Part shown: positions 46,264 through 57,747 of the stretch, piece after piece
Position numbering within the stretch: the first letter of the stretch is position 1
Layout of the letters: each line of letters begins with the position of its first letter
DNA from: Codonopsis lanceolata
Lineage: Eukaryota > Streptophyta > Magnoliopsida > Asterales > Campanulaceae
Direction: 5' to 3'
DNA length: 64,000 bases
Assembly (NCBI GenBank): GCA_013146195.2
Contig: CM028380.1
Coordinates: 83,857,142 to 83,921,141 of the forward strand
Position numbers and translations under genes: made by a program
The notes under the pieces: model-generated
What the model was told of the DNA's origin: nothing
The model's database searches: none
Seen by the model: only the letters and a program-made list of their open reading frames with translations

Positions 46264-47551
46264 ATGTCTTTGCTTGAGCTTGTAAAGTCGGTTGAGCACC
46301 AGGAACAACATCATTCATCAGCAGCAACTGAAGACTTGTCCACTATCAATCTGGGGCTGAACAATGAAATAAAAGAAGTCAAAATCAGCAACTACCTACA
46401 AGACTCTAAAAGGGTAGCACTCATTGACCTCTTCAAAGAGTTCGTGGACATATTTGCATAGTCCTATGAAGATATGCCCGAGCTAGACCCAGCCATAGTC
46501 GAACACCGGATCTCTGTATATCCGGATGCTCGGCCAATCTAGCCAAAGCTCCGCCGAATTAAGCCGGAATGGTCACTACAAGTGAAAGAAGAAATCATGA
46601 AGTAGCTGCATGTCAAGTTTATTCGGGTACTCAATCTGGCTGTCCAATATAGTGACCGTTCCCAAGCCGAACGGGAAGGTCCGGATCTACATAGATTTTC
46701 GCGACCTCAATAAGGCGTCGCCCAAAGATGACTTCCCTCTACCCAATATTGATATTGTGGTAGACGTTGTCGCTGCTCATAAGATCAGATCCTTCGTCGG
46801 CGGCATGCTGGGCTACAATCAAATCAAAATGGCAGCAGAGGACCAGGAGAAGACTTCATTCACTACTCCCTGGGGGACCTACTGCTACAATGTCATGCCA
46901 TTTGGGCTAAAAAATGTCAGGGCTACTTATCAAAGGGCTGCCACCACTATCTTCCACGATATGATTCATAAAGAAGTAGAGGTCTATGTTGATGACATGA
47001 TCGTGCACTTCAGCGATGCCAACGATGCTCATATCAAAGACCTTCGAAATTTTTTTGAAAGGTTAAGAAAGCACCAAATGAAGCTTAACCCCACCAAATG
47101 CACATTTTGGGTTACTAAAGGCAAAGTCCTGGGATTCCTGGTGACCGAGCAGGGCATCGAGATCGAGCCGGTCAAAATTAAAGCCATTATAGAAATGCCG
47201 CGGCCAAAAACTCCAACCAAAGTCAAAGGCTTCCTAGGTCGATTGCAGTATATCAGCCGTTTCATCAGACAACTGACATCTATATGTGAGCCCCTCTTCA
47301 AACTCCTAAAGAAAAGTATTGACCAAGTCTGGTACGAGAAATGCCAGCTAGCCTTCGAAAAAATAAAAGCCTACCTCACCAATCCACTCGTGCTAGCTCC
47401 GCCCCATACACATAAACCACTCCTCCTATATTTAACCGTCACAGACACGTCAGTAGGGGCTATGCTCGTCCAAGAAAAAGAAGACTCCTACATCGAACAC
47501 GTCATCTATTTCATAAGTATGAATCTTCAAGGCTTCAAGGAAACGAGCTAA
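46264..47551 (+). pseudogene. Tat reverse transcriptase and first RNase H
   Basis: RT motifs appear in order: a lead-in with EDMPELDPAIVEHRI (46,480) and several TAG stops (46,458; 46,540; 46,602), then IVTVPKPNGKVRIYIDFRDL, FVGGMLGYNQIKMA, EKTSFTTPWGTYCYNVMPFG, the catalytic VEVYVDDMIV, the LNPTKCTF region and LGRLQYISRFI. The first RNase H begins at LLLYLTVTDTSVGAMLVQ; the usual catalytic Asp position (D-A-S) reads T-D-T-S. The frame ends with a stop near 47,549. The catalytic YVDD is intact but the lead-in is broken. Confidence 0.9.
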
Positions 47552-47562
47552 ATTATTCAGCA

Positions 47563-48618
47563 TTGGAGAAAAGCTGCACCGGCCTAGTCTGGGCCACACA
47601 AAGGCTCAAAATTTATCTGCAGGGACGGCCTATCAAGCTCATTTCCAGGATGGACCCTATAAAGTACATCTTCGGCAAGCCATCACTTTCTAGCCGACTG
47701 GCTAAATGGTCATTTCTTCTCAACGAGTTTGACATAACTTATGTCACACTCAAATCTATCAAAGGCAGCATAATTGCAGACCACTTAGCCGATCTGCCCT
47801 TAAAAGCAGAAGATGCAGCTGAGCCTAGCTTCCCAGACGAAGGTGTCCTGGAAATCACTGACCACGACACCAGCTGGCAGATGTTCTTTGACGGAGCCGC
47901 GAATAAAAGAGGTTTCAGCATAGGAATCTTGCTAATCGACCCAGCTGATTCCCACACTCCGTTGGATATAAGGTTGGAGTTCGAACGCTCGAACAATACA
48001 GCTGAATACGAAGCCTGTATTGCCGGTATAGAATAAGCTCTCCAAAAGGGAGCCAAAGACTTGGAAGTCTACGGAGACTCCACTTTGATTATAAACCAAG
48101 TCGAAGGGAAGTGGGAGACCCAAGATCCCCGGCTGCAGCTCTATCATGCCAAATTAACAGCACTTGCCACCAAATTTGATTCTATCTCGTTCCATTACTT
48201 GCCACGAGATAGAAATCAATTTGTCGATGCCCTGGCCACCCTAGCATCACTGGTCCAAATTCCCGCCGAAACCCAAGTCCAGCCATTTGTAGTTGGGAAG
48301 AAGGTCACCCCGGCATACTGCTTCAAAATCAATGCAGCCCCTGAAGCAGATCACGAGCCTTGGTACTCTTATATCCTGAACCTACTTCAGAAAGAAATCT
48401 ATCCTCCCGGCTTAGACAAAAGAGGGAAAGTCTCCCTGCGAAGATGGGCATCGCAATTTGTGTTCAGCGGTGGCAGCCTGTACAAAAGGCATTATCAAGG
48501 CCTTAATCTATTATGCGTCGACCAGGCCAAAGCTGAGCAAATCATGGATCAACTACATGGTGGTACCTGCGGGCCCCACATGAATGGCCATATGCTATCC
48601 AAGAAAGTTATCCGGTAG
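47563..48618 (+). pseudogene. Tat second (archaeal-like) RNase H
   Basis: After the end of the first RNase H (LARLLNEFDITYV-like segment at 47,720) comes a second RNase H domain. It has WQMFFDGAANKRG, NNTAEYEACIAGIE, then, past a TAA at ~48,035, EVYGDSTLIINQVEGKW and FHYLPRDRNQFVDALATL. The D-E-D-D catalytic set (FDG, AEYEA, GDS, RxxNxxVDAL) is visible. A linker leads to the integrase HHCC zinc finger. Two RNase H domains in tandem define the Tat clade of Ty3/Gypsy elements. Confidence 0.9.
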
Positions 48619-49604
48619 GGGTACTATTGGAGTACGCTTGAAACCGACTGTATCCAGTGGGTGCGTCATTGCGACAAGTGCCAACGTTTTGCAAATCTGC
48701 AGCACGTGCCCCCACACATCTTATATAACTCCACAGCCCCCTGTCCCTTCTCGACTTGGGGAATCGACGTTATAGGCCAAATTCACCCAAAGGGATCCAA
48801 CGGCCACGGATATGTCCAGGTAGCCGTCGATTATTTCACGAAATGGGTAGAAGCCTCTTCCTATAAAATCCTGAATGCCCGAAAGGTGTCCGAATTCATC
48901 CGGGCCAACATCATATATCGCTACGGAGTGCCTTTCGACATAATCTCCGACAATGGCACGCATTTTGAAGGGGACGTGAATCGTCTGCTCGACGAATTCA
49001 AAATCCAAAGGCATAAATCCTCCCCTATCGGCCGCAAGCAAATGGTGCCGTTGAAGCAGCCAACAAAACGCTGGAAAATATTATCAGAAAAATGGCTAAC
49101 ATAGGAAGAGACTAACCTGAAAAATTGCCGCTAGCCCTCTGGGGCTATCGCATTTCAGTCCGCACACCCACTGGGGCTACTCCTTACTCTTTGGCATATG
49201 GCATGGAGGCAGTGCTGCCCATAGAAGTCGAAATTCCATCATTGAGAGTAATGATGGAATCCGGCATATCAGAAATTAATTGGGTCAAAGGGCGATATGA
49301 AGAATTAGCCCTAATCGATGAACGGCGCTTGCTAGACCTAGAGCATACCCGAGCATATCAAAGGCGGATAGCCCGAGCCTTCAATAAAAAAGTCAAAGGC
49401 CGCGACATCCAAGTCGGGGATCTCGTGTTTCGAGAAAAACCCCCTAATTATGTTGATACTAGGGGAAAATGGAAATCTCCATGGATGGGACCGTATGTTG
49501 TTAAAGAAATCCGATCAGGAGGTGTCGTACTCCTCACAAACCAGAAGGGAGAAGATCTTGTTCAACCCTTCAATCTCGACAAGCTCAAAAGGTATTATGC
49601 TTGA
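48540..49604 (+). pseudogene. Tat integrase
   Basis: The HHCC zinc finger is H-GGTCGPHMNGH, then, past a TAG, VRHCDKCQRFANL. The catalytic core has WGIDVIGQIHPKGSNGHGYV (first Asp), VPFDIISDNGTHFEG (second Asp) and, after a one-base frameshift near 49,032, the QANGAVEAANKTLENI region with the Glu. The C-terminal part runs 49,125-49,604 (LALWGYRISVRTPTGATPYS, FNKKVKGRDIQVGDLVFREK, GKWKSPWMGPYVVKEI). Two stops and one frameshift disable it. Confidence 0.9.
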
Positions 49605-49636
49605 GCCAATCTATCTGGCAGATGCTTCCCTCTCCA

Positions 49637-49775
49637 GCTCGCTAGGCTGAAAACCCGAAAGGGCGGCCTAGACAAAAATTAGAGCAATAAAAAAAACTAT
49701 AAAAAGGAGAAATAAGGGCTCGCTACGTTGAAAACCCGAAAGGGCGGCCTAGGCAAAAGTTAGAGCAAATATATA
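49637..49775 (+). repeat. two-copy repeat downstream of pol
   Basis: 'GCTCGCTA.G.TGAAAACCCGAAAGGGCGGCCTAG.CAAAA.TTAGAGCAA' occurs at 49,637 and 49,718, about 81 bp apart. Each copy contains a short hairpin (CCCGAAAGGG). Confidence 0.8.
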
Positions 49776-50617
49776 TTAAAAAAAAGAAAAATAATAAAAA
49801 AACAGGAGAAAGGGGAGAAAGGGGATGGAATGCACTCTTTAAAACCTCAACATCCTACCTCCAGTCTTCGGCATGCAGGGGCTCGACTGACAAAAGAAAG
49901 AGAAAAACCACGATAAAGGCTCGCATTAAAATACTAAAATATAATATTACAGGTCCTAAGGTGCAACTTAGGAATAACTGTTTGAGATATTTAGGTTATG
50001 CATTATTTGCCTGTACATATCTATTATTTTGCTACCTCTACCCCCTTGTTCCCCCCAATTTTCCTTCATTTGCAGCTTCAGCCCCGAAGTAGTCTATCAG
50101 TGCCTGCGGTGTCCGCCCAGTCGGGACCATATACTCCTTCTACGAGGCACAGAAGAGGCTCCAGTCTCATCAGCATGGGAACCACCAGAAGTGTCCTCGT
50201 CCTATTCACCATCTGCATCACCATTGCCCTAAACAGCCGGACGACTTGGGCTCCGACCATTCCCTGCTGCCCTGTCTGATCACAAAGAAAAATGAAGAGG
50301 CTATAAGAGATAGCCTTGCAGCAATTATATGTCCGAGCATAGGAGGAGGCGGCTGCCTCTTCCTCCCCGCATATCATCAGAAAAGCCCGCTTGAGCCCGA
50401 AGGCATATTCTTTTAAAATCTATTTCTGAGATACAACGTGCCATTACCCCTAGATATTGGTATAGCTTTACTTTGTGCATGCGTTTTGAGTCTGCATTTT
50501 ATTTTCTTGCATCATATAAAATTATATTGCATTGCATAATAAATATCTGTACAGATTTTGGTACAAGAGAAAAATAGAAAAAAAGAGAGAAACTAAAAGG
50601 TGCAGGTATCTAAAGAG
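49776..50617 (+). other. Tat internal spacer after pol
   Basis: Non-coding region between the plus-strand pol and the 3' end of the minus-strand PMD gene. Open frames here are Pro/Ser-rich and show no family signature. Confidence 0.5.
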
Positions 50618-53600
50618 CTAATGGGCACGGGAAGATTGGCTTCTATCCAGACCACCTCCCATGACTCGAGGACCCTCTCTGCCGCCAGCCCTATATACTC
50701 GTCCTCTTCCCCGAGCACGACTAGACCAGGCATCCGCATCATCATTATCATCATCGCGACGCCTGGTCTGTCGTACCGCATCATTCCCGCGGCAAGTAAA
50801 CTCGTCCACAAGCTTTTGATAAAGCTTGTTGATGCTATAAAATCCCCGCAGCAGCTTCTTGTAGGTGGGCACACTCACCTGAGAAAAGAAAAAAGTGAGA
50901 CAGGAAAAAGAGAAATATATTATAATCTCCAGAAAAAAATGATGAATATAAAAAATAAAAATAAAAAAAAGAGAGAAAGATGCAAAAATAAATGTGTCTA
51001 CCAAACGAGCCTGCTCCGGGACGTAGCTCTCCTCAGGGATATCAGTTTCGGGAAGGACTTCCTCCACCATCCTACCGCCCCAATGATACTGAAAAGTAGA
51101 AAAGGCATCATCAGGTGCAGAGAATTCCAGATGATCGTCAAGAGATGGGATGGAAGGCCTTGGCCTGGCAGAAACATCTGAAGCCCGTCTGGCTGCAGCA
51201 GGAACAGGAGGGGGAGGATGGAGCACGGTCCTCAGGAAATCCTCGTAAGCCATAGCCGGAAAGTCAGTCGGAGGCATAAGAAATTTCGACAGGTATTGAT
51301 ACCTGTTCGGCAAATGATCCGGCTCAATCACCCAAAAAGGAGGCCTAGGAGGCACCACCGGGGGCGTCAAAAGTGGATAGTTCTGACGATTAACCCGCTC
51401 GTCCATATATAAAGAATCGACCATAATGGATACCATCAGTATCCGGCAGCGATTCATCTCCAAGGCTGCAGCATAATGCCCCACCAGGCCCTCCTAAGGA
51501 AGAAAGTGCATTGTGCGTGCACTTGAACTAGCAATCCGCTCTTGCACTCTTTCTTTCTTCGAGCAGCCGCCGTCCTGATCCGGTTGAGCCCTGTTCTCAT
51601 CCACAAACTCAAGCAAGTAGGGTGGCTCGTGGAAACGCTGCTTCAGCCGGCCCGGCGTGAAGTGGAAAAATGAAAAAGCCCATACCTGCAAAAGAAAAAA
51701 AAAGGAAAAAAAAAGAAAAAGAATAATCATCAGCAAAAAGAAATATATGCTGCAAAATATATACGCCATAAAAGGGGGGGGGGAAGCAGGAAAAAGCAGG
51801 AAAGGGAATATACCTCTCACGCCGGGGCAAACCCATTCAGAGTCGGCGAGTCATTGTGGCTGGCCCTATCCATCGAAGCATAAAGTTCGGCCAGGCCTGC
51901 CTGCCCCCAGTCATAATCAACGATATGATCAAAATCCGCCAAGCAGGCCAAAATAGAAACCCTGAGGGTGGTGGACGAGTTGGCAAAGAGGGATGTGCCG
52001 AGAAAGAAGAATAAGAACGCCTTGGCGACGCGAGCTACGGCCACGCCGTTATTCTCTGGAACTCTCCCGGCATTATCCAGAAGCCATTTTCGCACGCTGC
52101 TAATAAAGACCTCATCTGCTGACTTATATTCAGGCTCAAAACCCAGGAGGTCTTCCACCTCGTCATGACGCCGACGAAGAGTATAGTCAGGCGCCAAGGT
52201 CCAACCGATACTGGTGGGAATGCCGGTGATAGTAGCAAAGTCGCACGGAGTCATGGTCGCCTCCCCCCAGCTGAAATGGAAAGTGTGGGTAGTATCCCAC
52301 CAATAATCCCGCAGCACATCAAATATAGGCAAATAGCTGTGGAAGGAACTAAAGGCGTGCAAAAAGGTGCTGAAGCCGGAACCCTCCACCAAGACTCGAG
52401 CTGCCACAGGCATCAAATGATAAATATCAAGGACATTGGCGCAGGTGGCCCGAACGCGCTTCAGAGGCGTACGCAGCTGTAAAAAAAATAGCATATCAAG
52501 AAAAAAAAAAAGAAGAGAAAAGGTAAGTTTACTATCCTTTTATTTTTTTCTGCATACATTATTTAAAAAAAGGCATTTTGCATTTTATAAATAAAATGTT
52601 TGCATGATAATCTCCATATTACACTATTGCATTCAAAAATTTTAAAAAGAAAAAAAGAGAGAAGGGAATGCATTTTTTGCAAAGAAAAAAAAATATTTTT
52701 TGGGCATTTCGAAAAAAAATATAATATATAAAAAATAATAAAAATAATTCTTATTATCGCATTTTAGCATTTTCAAAATTTTGATTTGCATCTTTTAACA
52801 TCCCATAAAAAAATGCATCTATTGCATTCATTTTTTTTTATTTTTTTTTTTTGCATTTTAGGCATCATAAAGTGTATGTTTTGCATTTGAATATATATAA
52901 CGTTTTTTTTTTTGCATCTTCGCATGCATGATAAAAAAAATAAAAGAATGCCCATGCATCATATTAGCAAGCATCCCATAAATTTTTCTGCATTGCATTT
53001 GCATCAAATAAAATGATATATGCCTGCATTAGTTATTTATCATTTGCATTTATTATCCAAATAGCTGCATTATCGCATTCGCAAAAAGAGAATAAAATGT
53101 TGTCAATCATGAAAAAGAAAATATTCCGGTGACATTTATTATGTCTCTACAGCATAGGCATACATAAAAGATGAATTTTAGTGCATAAAATATCTCTGTT
53201 TTATCTTGCATACATCCGAAAATGCGTCCGAAAATATACCCAAAAAAAATTGCATTATATTCCCAAAAGTCCGTTTCATAAGCATGTAGCATATAAAAAT
53301 ATTTTTTAGCCTAAAGCATGCATCATATAGCCCAAATTGCATTAATAATGATAAATCATGCATTACAGGGTCAAATAGTGCCCACTAGTTAAATTATGCA
53401 TCGCAAAAATAAATTGCATAAATTTCATGCATCATTACCAAATTGCATCAATTTAGCATAAATATTGCATGCATAAGCATTATAAGCAGAGTCAGGAGTA
53501 CTCCAGCAAGCCAAAGCAGCACTAAAATCTAGCAGATCTGAGAAATCATCCAAATGAGTTAGAAAAAAAGAAACTTACATAAGGATTTGGAAGATTTGAT

Positions 53601-53758
53601 AGGTGGGTGTTCCAATCGCGGTGGATATTACCCCAATCATCCTTGAAGTAACGATATCTGATATAATTCCGGGTCAAAGGAGGGAGTTCCTTCCTCCTCT
53701 CACCCGACTCTGGATGCATTGGAGCTTTTCCTTTCCTAGATCGTGAAGAAGAAGCCAT
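50618..53758 (-). pseudogene. antisense plant mobile domain (PMD) gene inside the Tat element
   Basis: Four exons on the minus strand, all joined in phase 0: 53,579-53,758, 51,814-52,476, 51,002-51,685 and 50,618-50,878. The boundaries are NPY|GTAAGT, TTTTTTACAG|CTG, GAG|GTATAT, TTTTGCAG|GTA, TTG|GTAGAC and TTCTCAG|GTG. Exon 1 starts MASSSRSRKGKAPM, a Ser/Lys-rich N-terminus. Exon 2 is the PMD core (LRDYWWDTTHTFHFSWGEAT, TPCDFATITGIP, FLGTSLFANSSTT). Exon 3 continues with VWAFSFFHFTPGRLK and a Pro-rich tail. Exon 4 ends with an Asp-rich and Arg/Gly-rich tail. The joined frame is about 595 codons but has an in-frame TGA (51,817-51,819) and TAG (near 51,494). PMD proteins include host MAIN/MAIL factors, and PMDs also occur in Gypsy and MuDR elements. 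Its job in the element is unknown. Confidence 0.8.
52500..53540 (-). other. intron 1 of the antisense PMD gene
   Basis: About 1.1 kb, AT-rich on the plus strand, with frequent TTGCAT/ATGCA motifs (more than 25 occurrences of GCAT in ~900 bp). No coding signature. Confidence 0.6.
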
Positions 53759-54134
53759 CTGCTAAGAAAAACACGCAAATTGGCGAAAAAAAATGAGAAA
53801 AGGAAAGAAAATAAAAAGAAATGAAGCAGAGCAGTAATGGCGATCGCAGAAGCAGAAGGAAGGAATGAAAAAGAAGTGAATCAGTAAGCTTCACTCCTTC
53901 ATGTCCATCAATTATATGGGTGAAAAAGGAATCTTTCCTTTTTCCCCTCCAAAGTTTAAAGTTGCGGCACTTAAGTCCTCGAATTTCTTAAGTTGCAAAA
54001 TGGCCCCTAAAGCTTAACGGAAAGTTAGCAAAGCTAGCTTTGTTAACCAAAATTCGACGATCATCCATTCGTAGGCAAAGTAAAGCCCATATCCCCAGCA
54101 GATCAGCCGCAAAATAAGCAGAAAAGCCATGAAG
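53759..54134 (-). other. upstream region of the antisense PMD gene
   Basis: About 370 bp 5' of the PMD start codon on the minus strand. No clear TATA box was identified. Confidence 0.4.
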
Positions 54135-54700
54135 ATCGACGACAAAGGTAAGAATTTTGTAAAAAAAAAAAGCAAAAGAAAAAAAAAGCACGTAAAAAAA
54201 AGTAAAAGAAAAAAAATAGCAAGCATGCAAAGAAAGAAAAAAAAAAGGCAAAAGAAAAAAATGTCAAGCATGCAAAGAAAAAGAAAGCAAAAAAAAAAAA
54301 AGAAAGAATTTTCAAGGAATGGCATGCAAAAAAAGAAAGAAAATTCGACTAAAGCGAGCGACAAAAGAAAGAATTTTCCAGCCAAGGCCGGAAAATGTAG
54401 CAGCAAAAAGAAAGAAAATTCCAGCTAAAGCCGGAAATGGCATGCAGCAAAAAGAAAAGAAAATTCCAGCTAAAGCCGGAGTTGTAGCAGCAAAAAGAAA
54501 GATTTTCCAGCTAAAGCCGGAAATGCAGCAGCAAAAGGGGGGAAGATTTCCAACAAAAGCCGGAACTGCAGCAAAGAAGAAAAAATCCCCAGCAAGTGCA
54601 ACAAAAGCAGCAAAAGTGACAGAAGTCGCAAAAGCAGCATAAAGCAGCAAAAGCAGCAAGAGCGACAGAGGTCGCAAAAGCAAAGCAAAGGTAAGAAAAG
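54135..54700 (+). repeat. A/G-rich minisatellite zone
   Basis: An almost pure purine strand with A-tracts at 54,150-54,300. It is followed by imperfect ~40-bp repeats of 'GCAGCAAAAAGAAAGAAAATTCCAGCTAAAGCCGGAA' (about five at 54,370-54,570) and 'AAAGCAGCAAAAG' iterations to 54,680. It gives Lys-rich and Phe-rich artefactual ORFs. Confidence 0.85.
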
Positions 54701-54724
54701 GTAAGTATTTTTCCCCTTTTCCTT

Positions 54725-55063
54725 GCATTTGTGTTTGTGTTTGGAAACTTTCCCTGAAGGGGCTGCAACCCCGGATCAGAGGGAAAGACTTTGTTCTCCG
54801 ACGAAGGCTGAGTTCCTGAGGAGGCGATGCATTCCATGCATTTGTGTTTGTGTTTGGAAACTTTCCTTGAAGGGGCTGCAACCCCGGATCAGAGGGAAAG
54901 GCTTTGTTCTCCGACGAAGGCTGAGTTCTTGAGGAGGCGATGCATTCCATGCATTTGTGTTTGTGTTTGGAAACTTTCCCTGAAGGGGTTGCAACCCCAG
55001 ATCAGAGGGAAAGGCTTTGTTCTCCGACGAAGGCTGAGTTCCTGAGGAGACGATACATTCCAC
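54725..55063 (+). repeat. three-copy 113-bp tandem repeat
   Basis: Units start at 54,725, 54,838 and 54,951 with GCATTTGTGTTTGTGTTTGG and end GAGGAGGCGATGCATTCCAT. The copies differ at only a few positions. A degenerate fourth start (AGCATTTGTTTG) follows at ~55,068. Located just upstream of the 3' LTR. Confidence 0.95.
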
Positions 55064-55491
55064 CCAGCATTTGTTTGTTCCCTAGCAGAGGCGAACTACG
55101 TTCGGTCTGATTCCTTGGATAAGGATACGTAGGCAGCCTATTTCGGTAGGCACGACCGTGGTAGCATGCTTGTTTCGGCTTTGGCCCATACTACGTTTTG
55201 GTCTGATTTCCTTTATTAAGGGATACGTAGGAAGCCTACATTAGTAGGTCCGACCATTAGAGCATTTTATTGCATATCTTCTTAAAAACTACGATAACCT
55301 GTTATAACCGACTAAATATGTCTAGGATATGGAGGTTTGGTTAGCATTATAAATTGTTGCATTATAACTGCTACCTGTTGCATTTCTCTCCTATTTTAAC
55401 TGCGTGAAATTGGAGAGTCTATTTCTTATTAACGATGTTCGTCTACTCAGTAAGCCTCGGGTTACCCGTAGACTCCATCGTTGAGGGGCTC
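55064..55491 (+). other. Tat 3' internal region up to polypurine tract
   Basis: It contains a duplicated block 'TACG.T.GGTCTGATT.CCTT..TAAGG.ATACGTAGG.AGCCTA...TAGG..CGACC' (55,090-55,165 and 55,190-55,255) and ends at the purine-rich TTGAGGGGCTC before the LTR. Confidence 0.7.
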
Positions 55492-57188
55492 TGTAGACAC
55501 CCCAATTTCGTACCCCTGGTATGTAACTCTGGCATGTGATATCAAGACCTGTTAAAACTTAACAAATGTCAAGTTACATGATTTAAAAATGCAAAAGGCA
55601 AAACAGGATGCGCAAAACAGTAAAATGTAAGGGTTAAAAGCGCAAAAATGGAAGCTGAAATAGTGCTCTGGCGCCGCCAATATGGTCCCTTGGCGCGGTG
55701 CCCACATACCCTTATGACCGCGCCCAAAGTGCTACAGTGCACTCCCTAGTTAACGCATTGCACAATTTTTAAAGCGCGGTGTACAAGCAAATAGAGCACG
55801 CTGAGAGGAATTTTAATTCCCGATGAGTCCCTCTCTCAGCCTATAAATAGAAGCCTTCGGGGCTCACTTTCGGACACAGAGTGAAACACAGTGAAATACG
55901 CAGAAAAACTCTCCGCATCGTTGTTACGCTGAGAGATTAGTGAGTGAAGTGAGATAGTGAGCGATCCTTCTATAAAGCCTCAAAGCCCTGCCAAAACTCC
56001 TACAAACCTAAATCCAACCGATCAAAGTGATCCTTAGCCCCCCAACTAGGTATCCACCCTATTTCCCCGGTCCAAAAGCCTAGGAAAGAGCAGTTGCTCT
56101 ACCCGAGTAAAAAGACCAAAACCACAAAAAACAAGCCGTTACTCTGCCCAAACCACATCAGCAGCAGCATAAAAAAGACTCCCTCTCTCGAAAAGGATAG
56201 AACGAGCACACTACGCTCTAAAAGGTAAAGCCTTTAAGAGCATTTATTTATAAAAAGTTATTTTCAAATCCGGCCCAATGTAAAAATATAAGCCGTTGTG
56301 CTGCCCGGATTTAGTTAGAAAATACTATTTAAAAGAGCCGTTATTATGACCAAATATTTTTAAATGTATTTGTAATTATTGTAAGGAGACAGCTTCAAGT
56401 CCGTAAATAATGTAGCCATGGATGTATTTGCTTTTATTTACTGTCTTTTAATGCTTTATTTATTTGCTAGATAAATATAATAAAAGGCATAATTTAGCCA
56501 AAAACCGCTTTTGAGACCGAAAGGGCGAGTTGGGTGCCTAGCACCTTCCCAACTCGTAACTTAGCCTCTGAACCCGTTTTTGCAATCTCTGGTTTTTCTT
56601 TTTTAGTTTTTCTTTATTTCTTCCTTAAAATAAAGATGACGACTCTATAAAAACATTTTGGATCTAGTGGGGCATCGCAACACTCTTTTCTTGCACTTTT
56701 CCGTTTTCCCCTAAAAAAGGGAGAATGAGAATGAAAGGGTGATGTATTCATATATCCCGGTATTCCCTAAAAAGGGGATAACTTGATATAGAAAGCCCAA
56801 AGCACTCATAGTGATCCGAAATAGGCCATAAGACAATTTTCATAAAATCCATAGTGGGGTCTCGCAACATTCTTTCTTGCACTTTCCATTTTCCTCTAAA
56901 CAAGGGAAGATGTGAATGAAAGAGTGATGTATTCTTACATCCTGCTATCCCCTAAAAAAAGGATAACTTGATACAGAAAACCTAAAGCTCCCATATGGAC
57001 CAAAAATTCACTGAAGTTACCGAGGCGTATTCAACGCGCTATTTTGACAACACCATTTCCGCATTTTTAATTGCGTCTTCCCCTAACCAAGGGAGGGTGG
57101 AATGAAAAGCGTGGTGTCCTGCTTCCGCGCGTACGCGTACCCCTATCCAAGGGCGCGTGGGGTGCGGGCGCACTCCGGGGAACCCACA
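55492..57188 (+). repeat. Tat 3' LTR
   Basis: 1,697 bp, colinear with the 5' LTR including TATA box, degenerate primer-site copy and internal direct repeats. Scattered substitutions distinguish the two, for example GGCCGCGCCCAAGG versus GACCGCGCCCAAAG. Confidence 0.95.
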
Positions 57189-57193
57189 CATGG

Positions 57194-57747
57194 CCATTCC
57201 ACTGATCAGTATTACTAAACCATTCCAGATAATCAATCACTGACCAGATGGTTTAAAATAGCAGTTTCTCAAGAAAACACATTGATTATTAACATGGAAT
57301 TATTCTGAAGTTAAATCAATACCAAAGGTTTACTGAACAATAAACATGTTTCAATAATAAAGAGTACAAATCAAACAAGAATATTATAGGGACAATCACG
57401 TGATTAAACTTACACATAATCAATACTGCATAGTCTCTCTTACCTCAAAACAGGATAACATCTGCCAATAAAATGCACCAAAAGTCTTCCATAATAAATC
57501 TCGAGTCAAAACCACAAATAACACAGACACATATTAATTGATTATAACTTAAATGAAGAACACACGCACACACATGCACGACTACTCTCTGCTTTGACTA
57601 CAAAACCCAAATGGTATCTTTCTCTTGTCTTGCATGCAAGAAGTGTAAAAAGTCAACAAAATATAACTTTGGCAAAAAAGTCAAAAGTGTTATCAAATTT
57701 ATTTATTTTTAAGAAAACTAAAATAGATAAAATATCAGGGTTTTACA
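57194..57747. other. right half of the solo LTR
   Basis: Continuation of the solo LTR that begins at 38,972; non-coding, ends TTTTACA at 57,747. Confidence 0.8.

Larger units (their letters stand above)
39529..57188 (+). mobile_element. 17.66-kb Tat-lineage Ty3/Gypsy retrotransposon
   Basis: It has long LTRs (39,529-41,226 and 55,492-57,188) and a perfect 5-bp target duplication CATGG (39,524-39,528 and 57,189-57,193). The primer site TGGCGACTCTGCTAGGGA is at 41,228, two bases inside the left LTR, and a purine tract TTGAGGGGCT lies before the right LTR. Plus-strand gag-pol runs from 42,594 to 49,604. It has protease, G-patch, RT, two RNase H domains (the second of the archaeal-like type) and integrase; the dual RNase H is the hallmark of the Tat clade. 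A minus-strand PMD gene lies between pol and the 3' LTR, where Tat elements are known to carry extra antisense ORFs. The LTRs differ at a few per cent of positions by eye, so insertion is relatively recent. Confidence 0.95.
38972..57747. mobile_element. solo LTR (Ty3/Gypsy-like), split by the Tat element
   Basis: The ends TGTAACACCCCAAAAAACC (38,972) and ATCAGGGTTTTACA (57,747) are flanked by a perfect 5-bp duplication CAGCA (38,967-38,971 and 57,748-57,752). The TRIM LTR reads straight through when it is removed. Joined length without the Tat element is about 1.1 kb. It is non-coding, with no internal domain, so it is a solo LTR. Orientation and family are not certain. Confidence 0.85.

Noticed and set aside
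47739..48147. Minus-strand ORFs opposite the Tat RNase H
   Set aside because: Antisense shadows; no splice structure or family motif, unlike the PMD gene further downstream.
54129..54642. Lys-rich and Phe-rich ORFs on both strands
   Set aside because: They come from the purine-rich minisatellite of the Tat element and have no independent signature.
54511..55063. Series of overlapping MECIASSGTQPSSENKVF-type ORFs
   Set aside because: Translations of the 113-bp tandem repeat; repeated identically in each copy and not bounded by start/splice signals.
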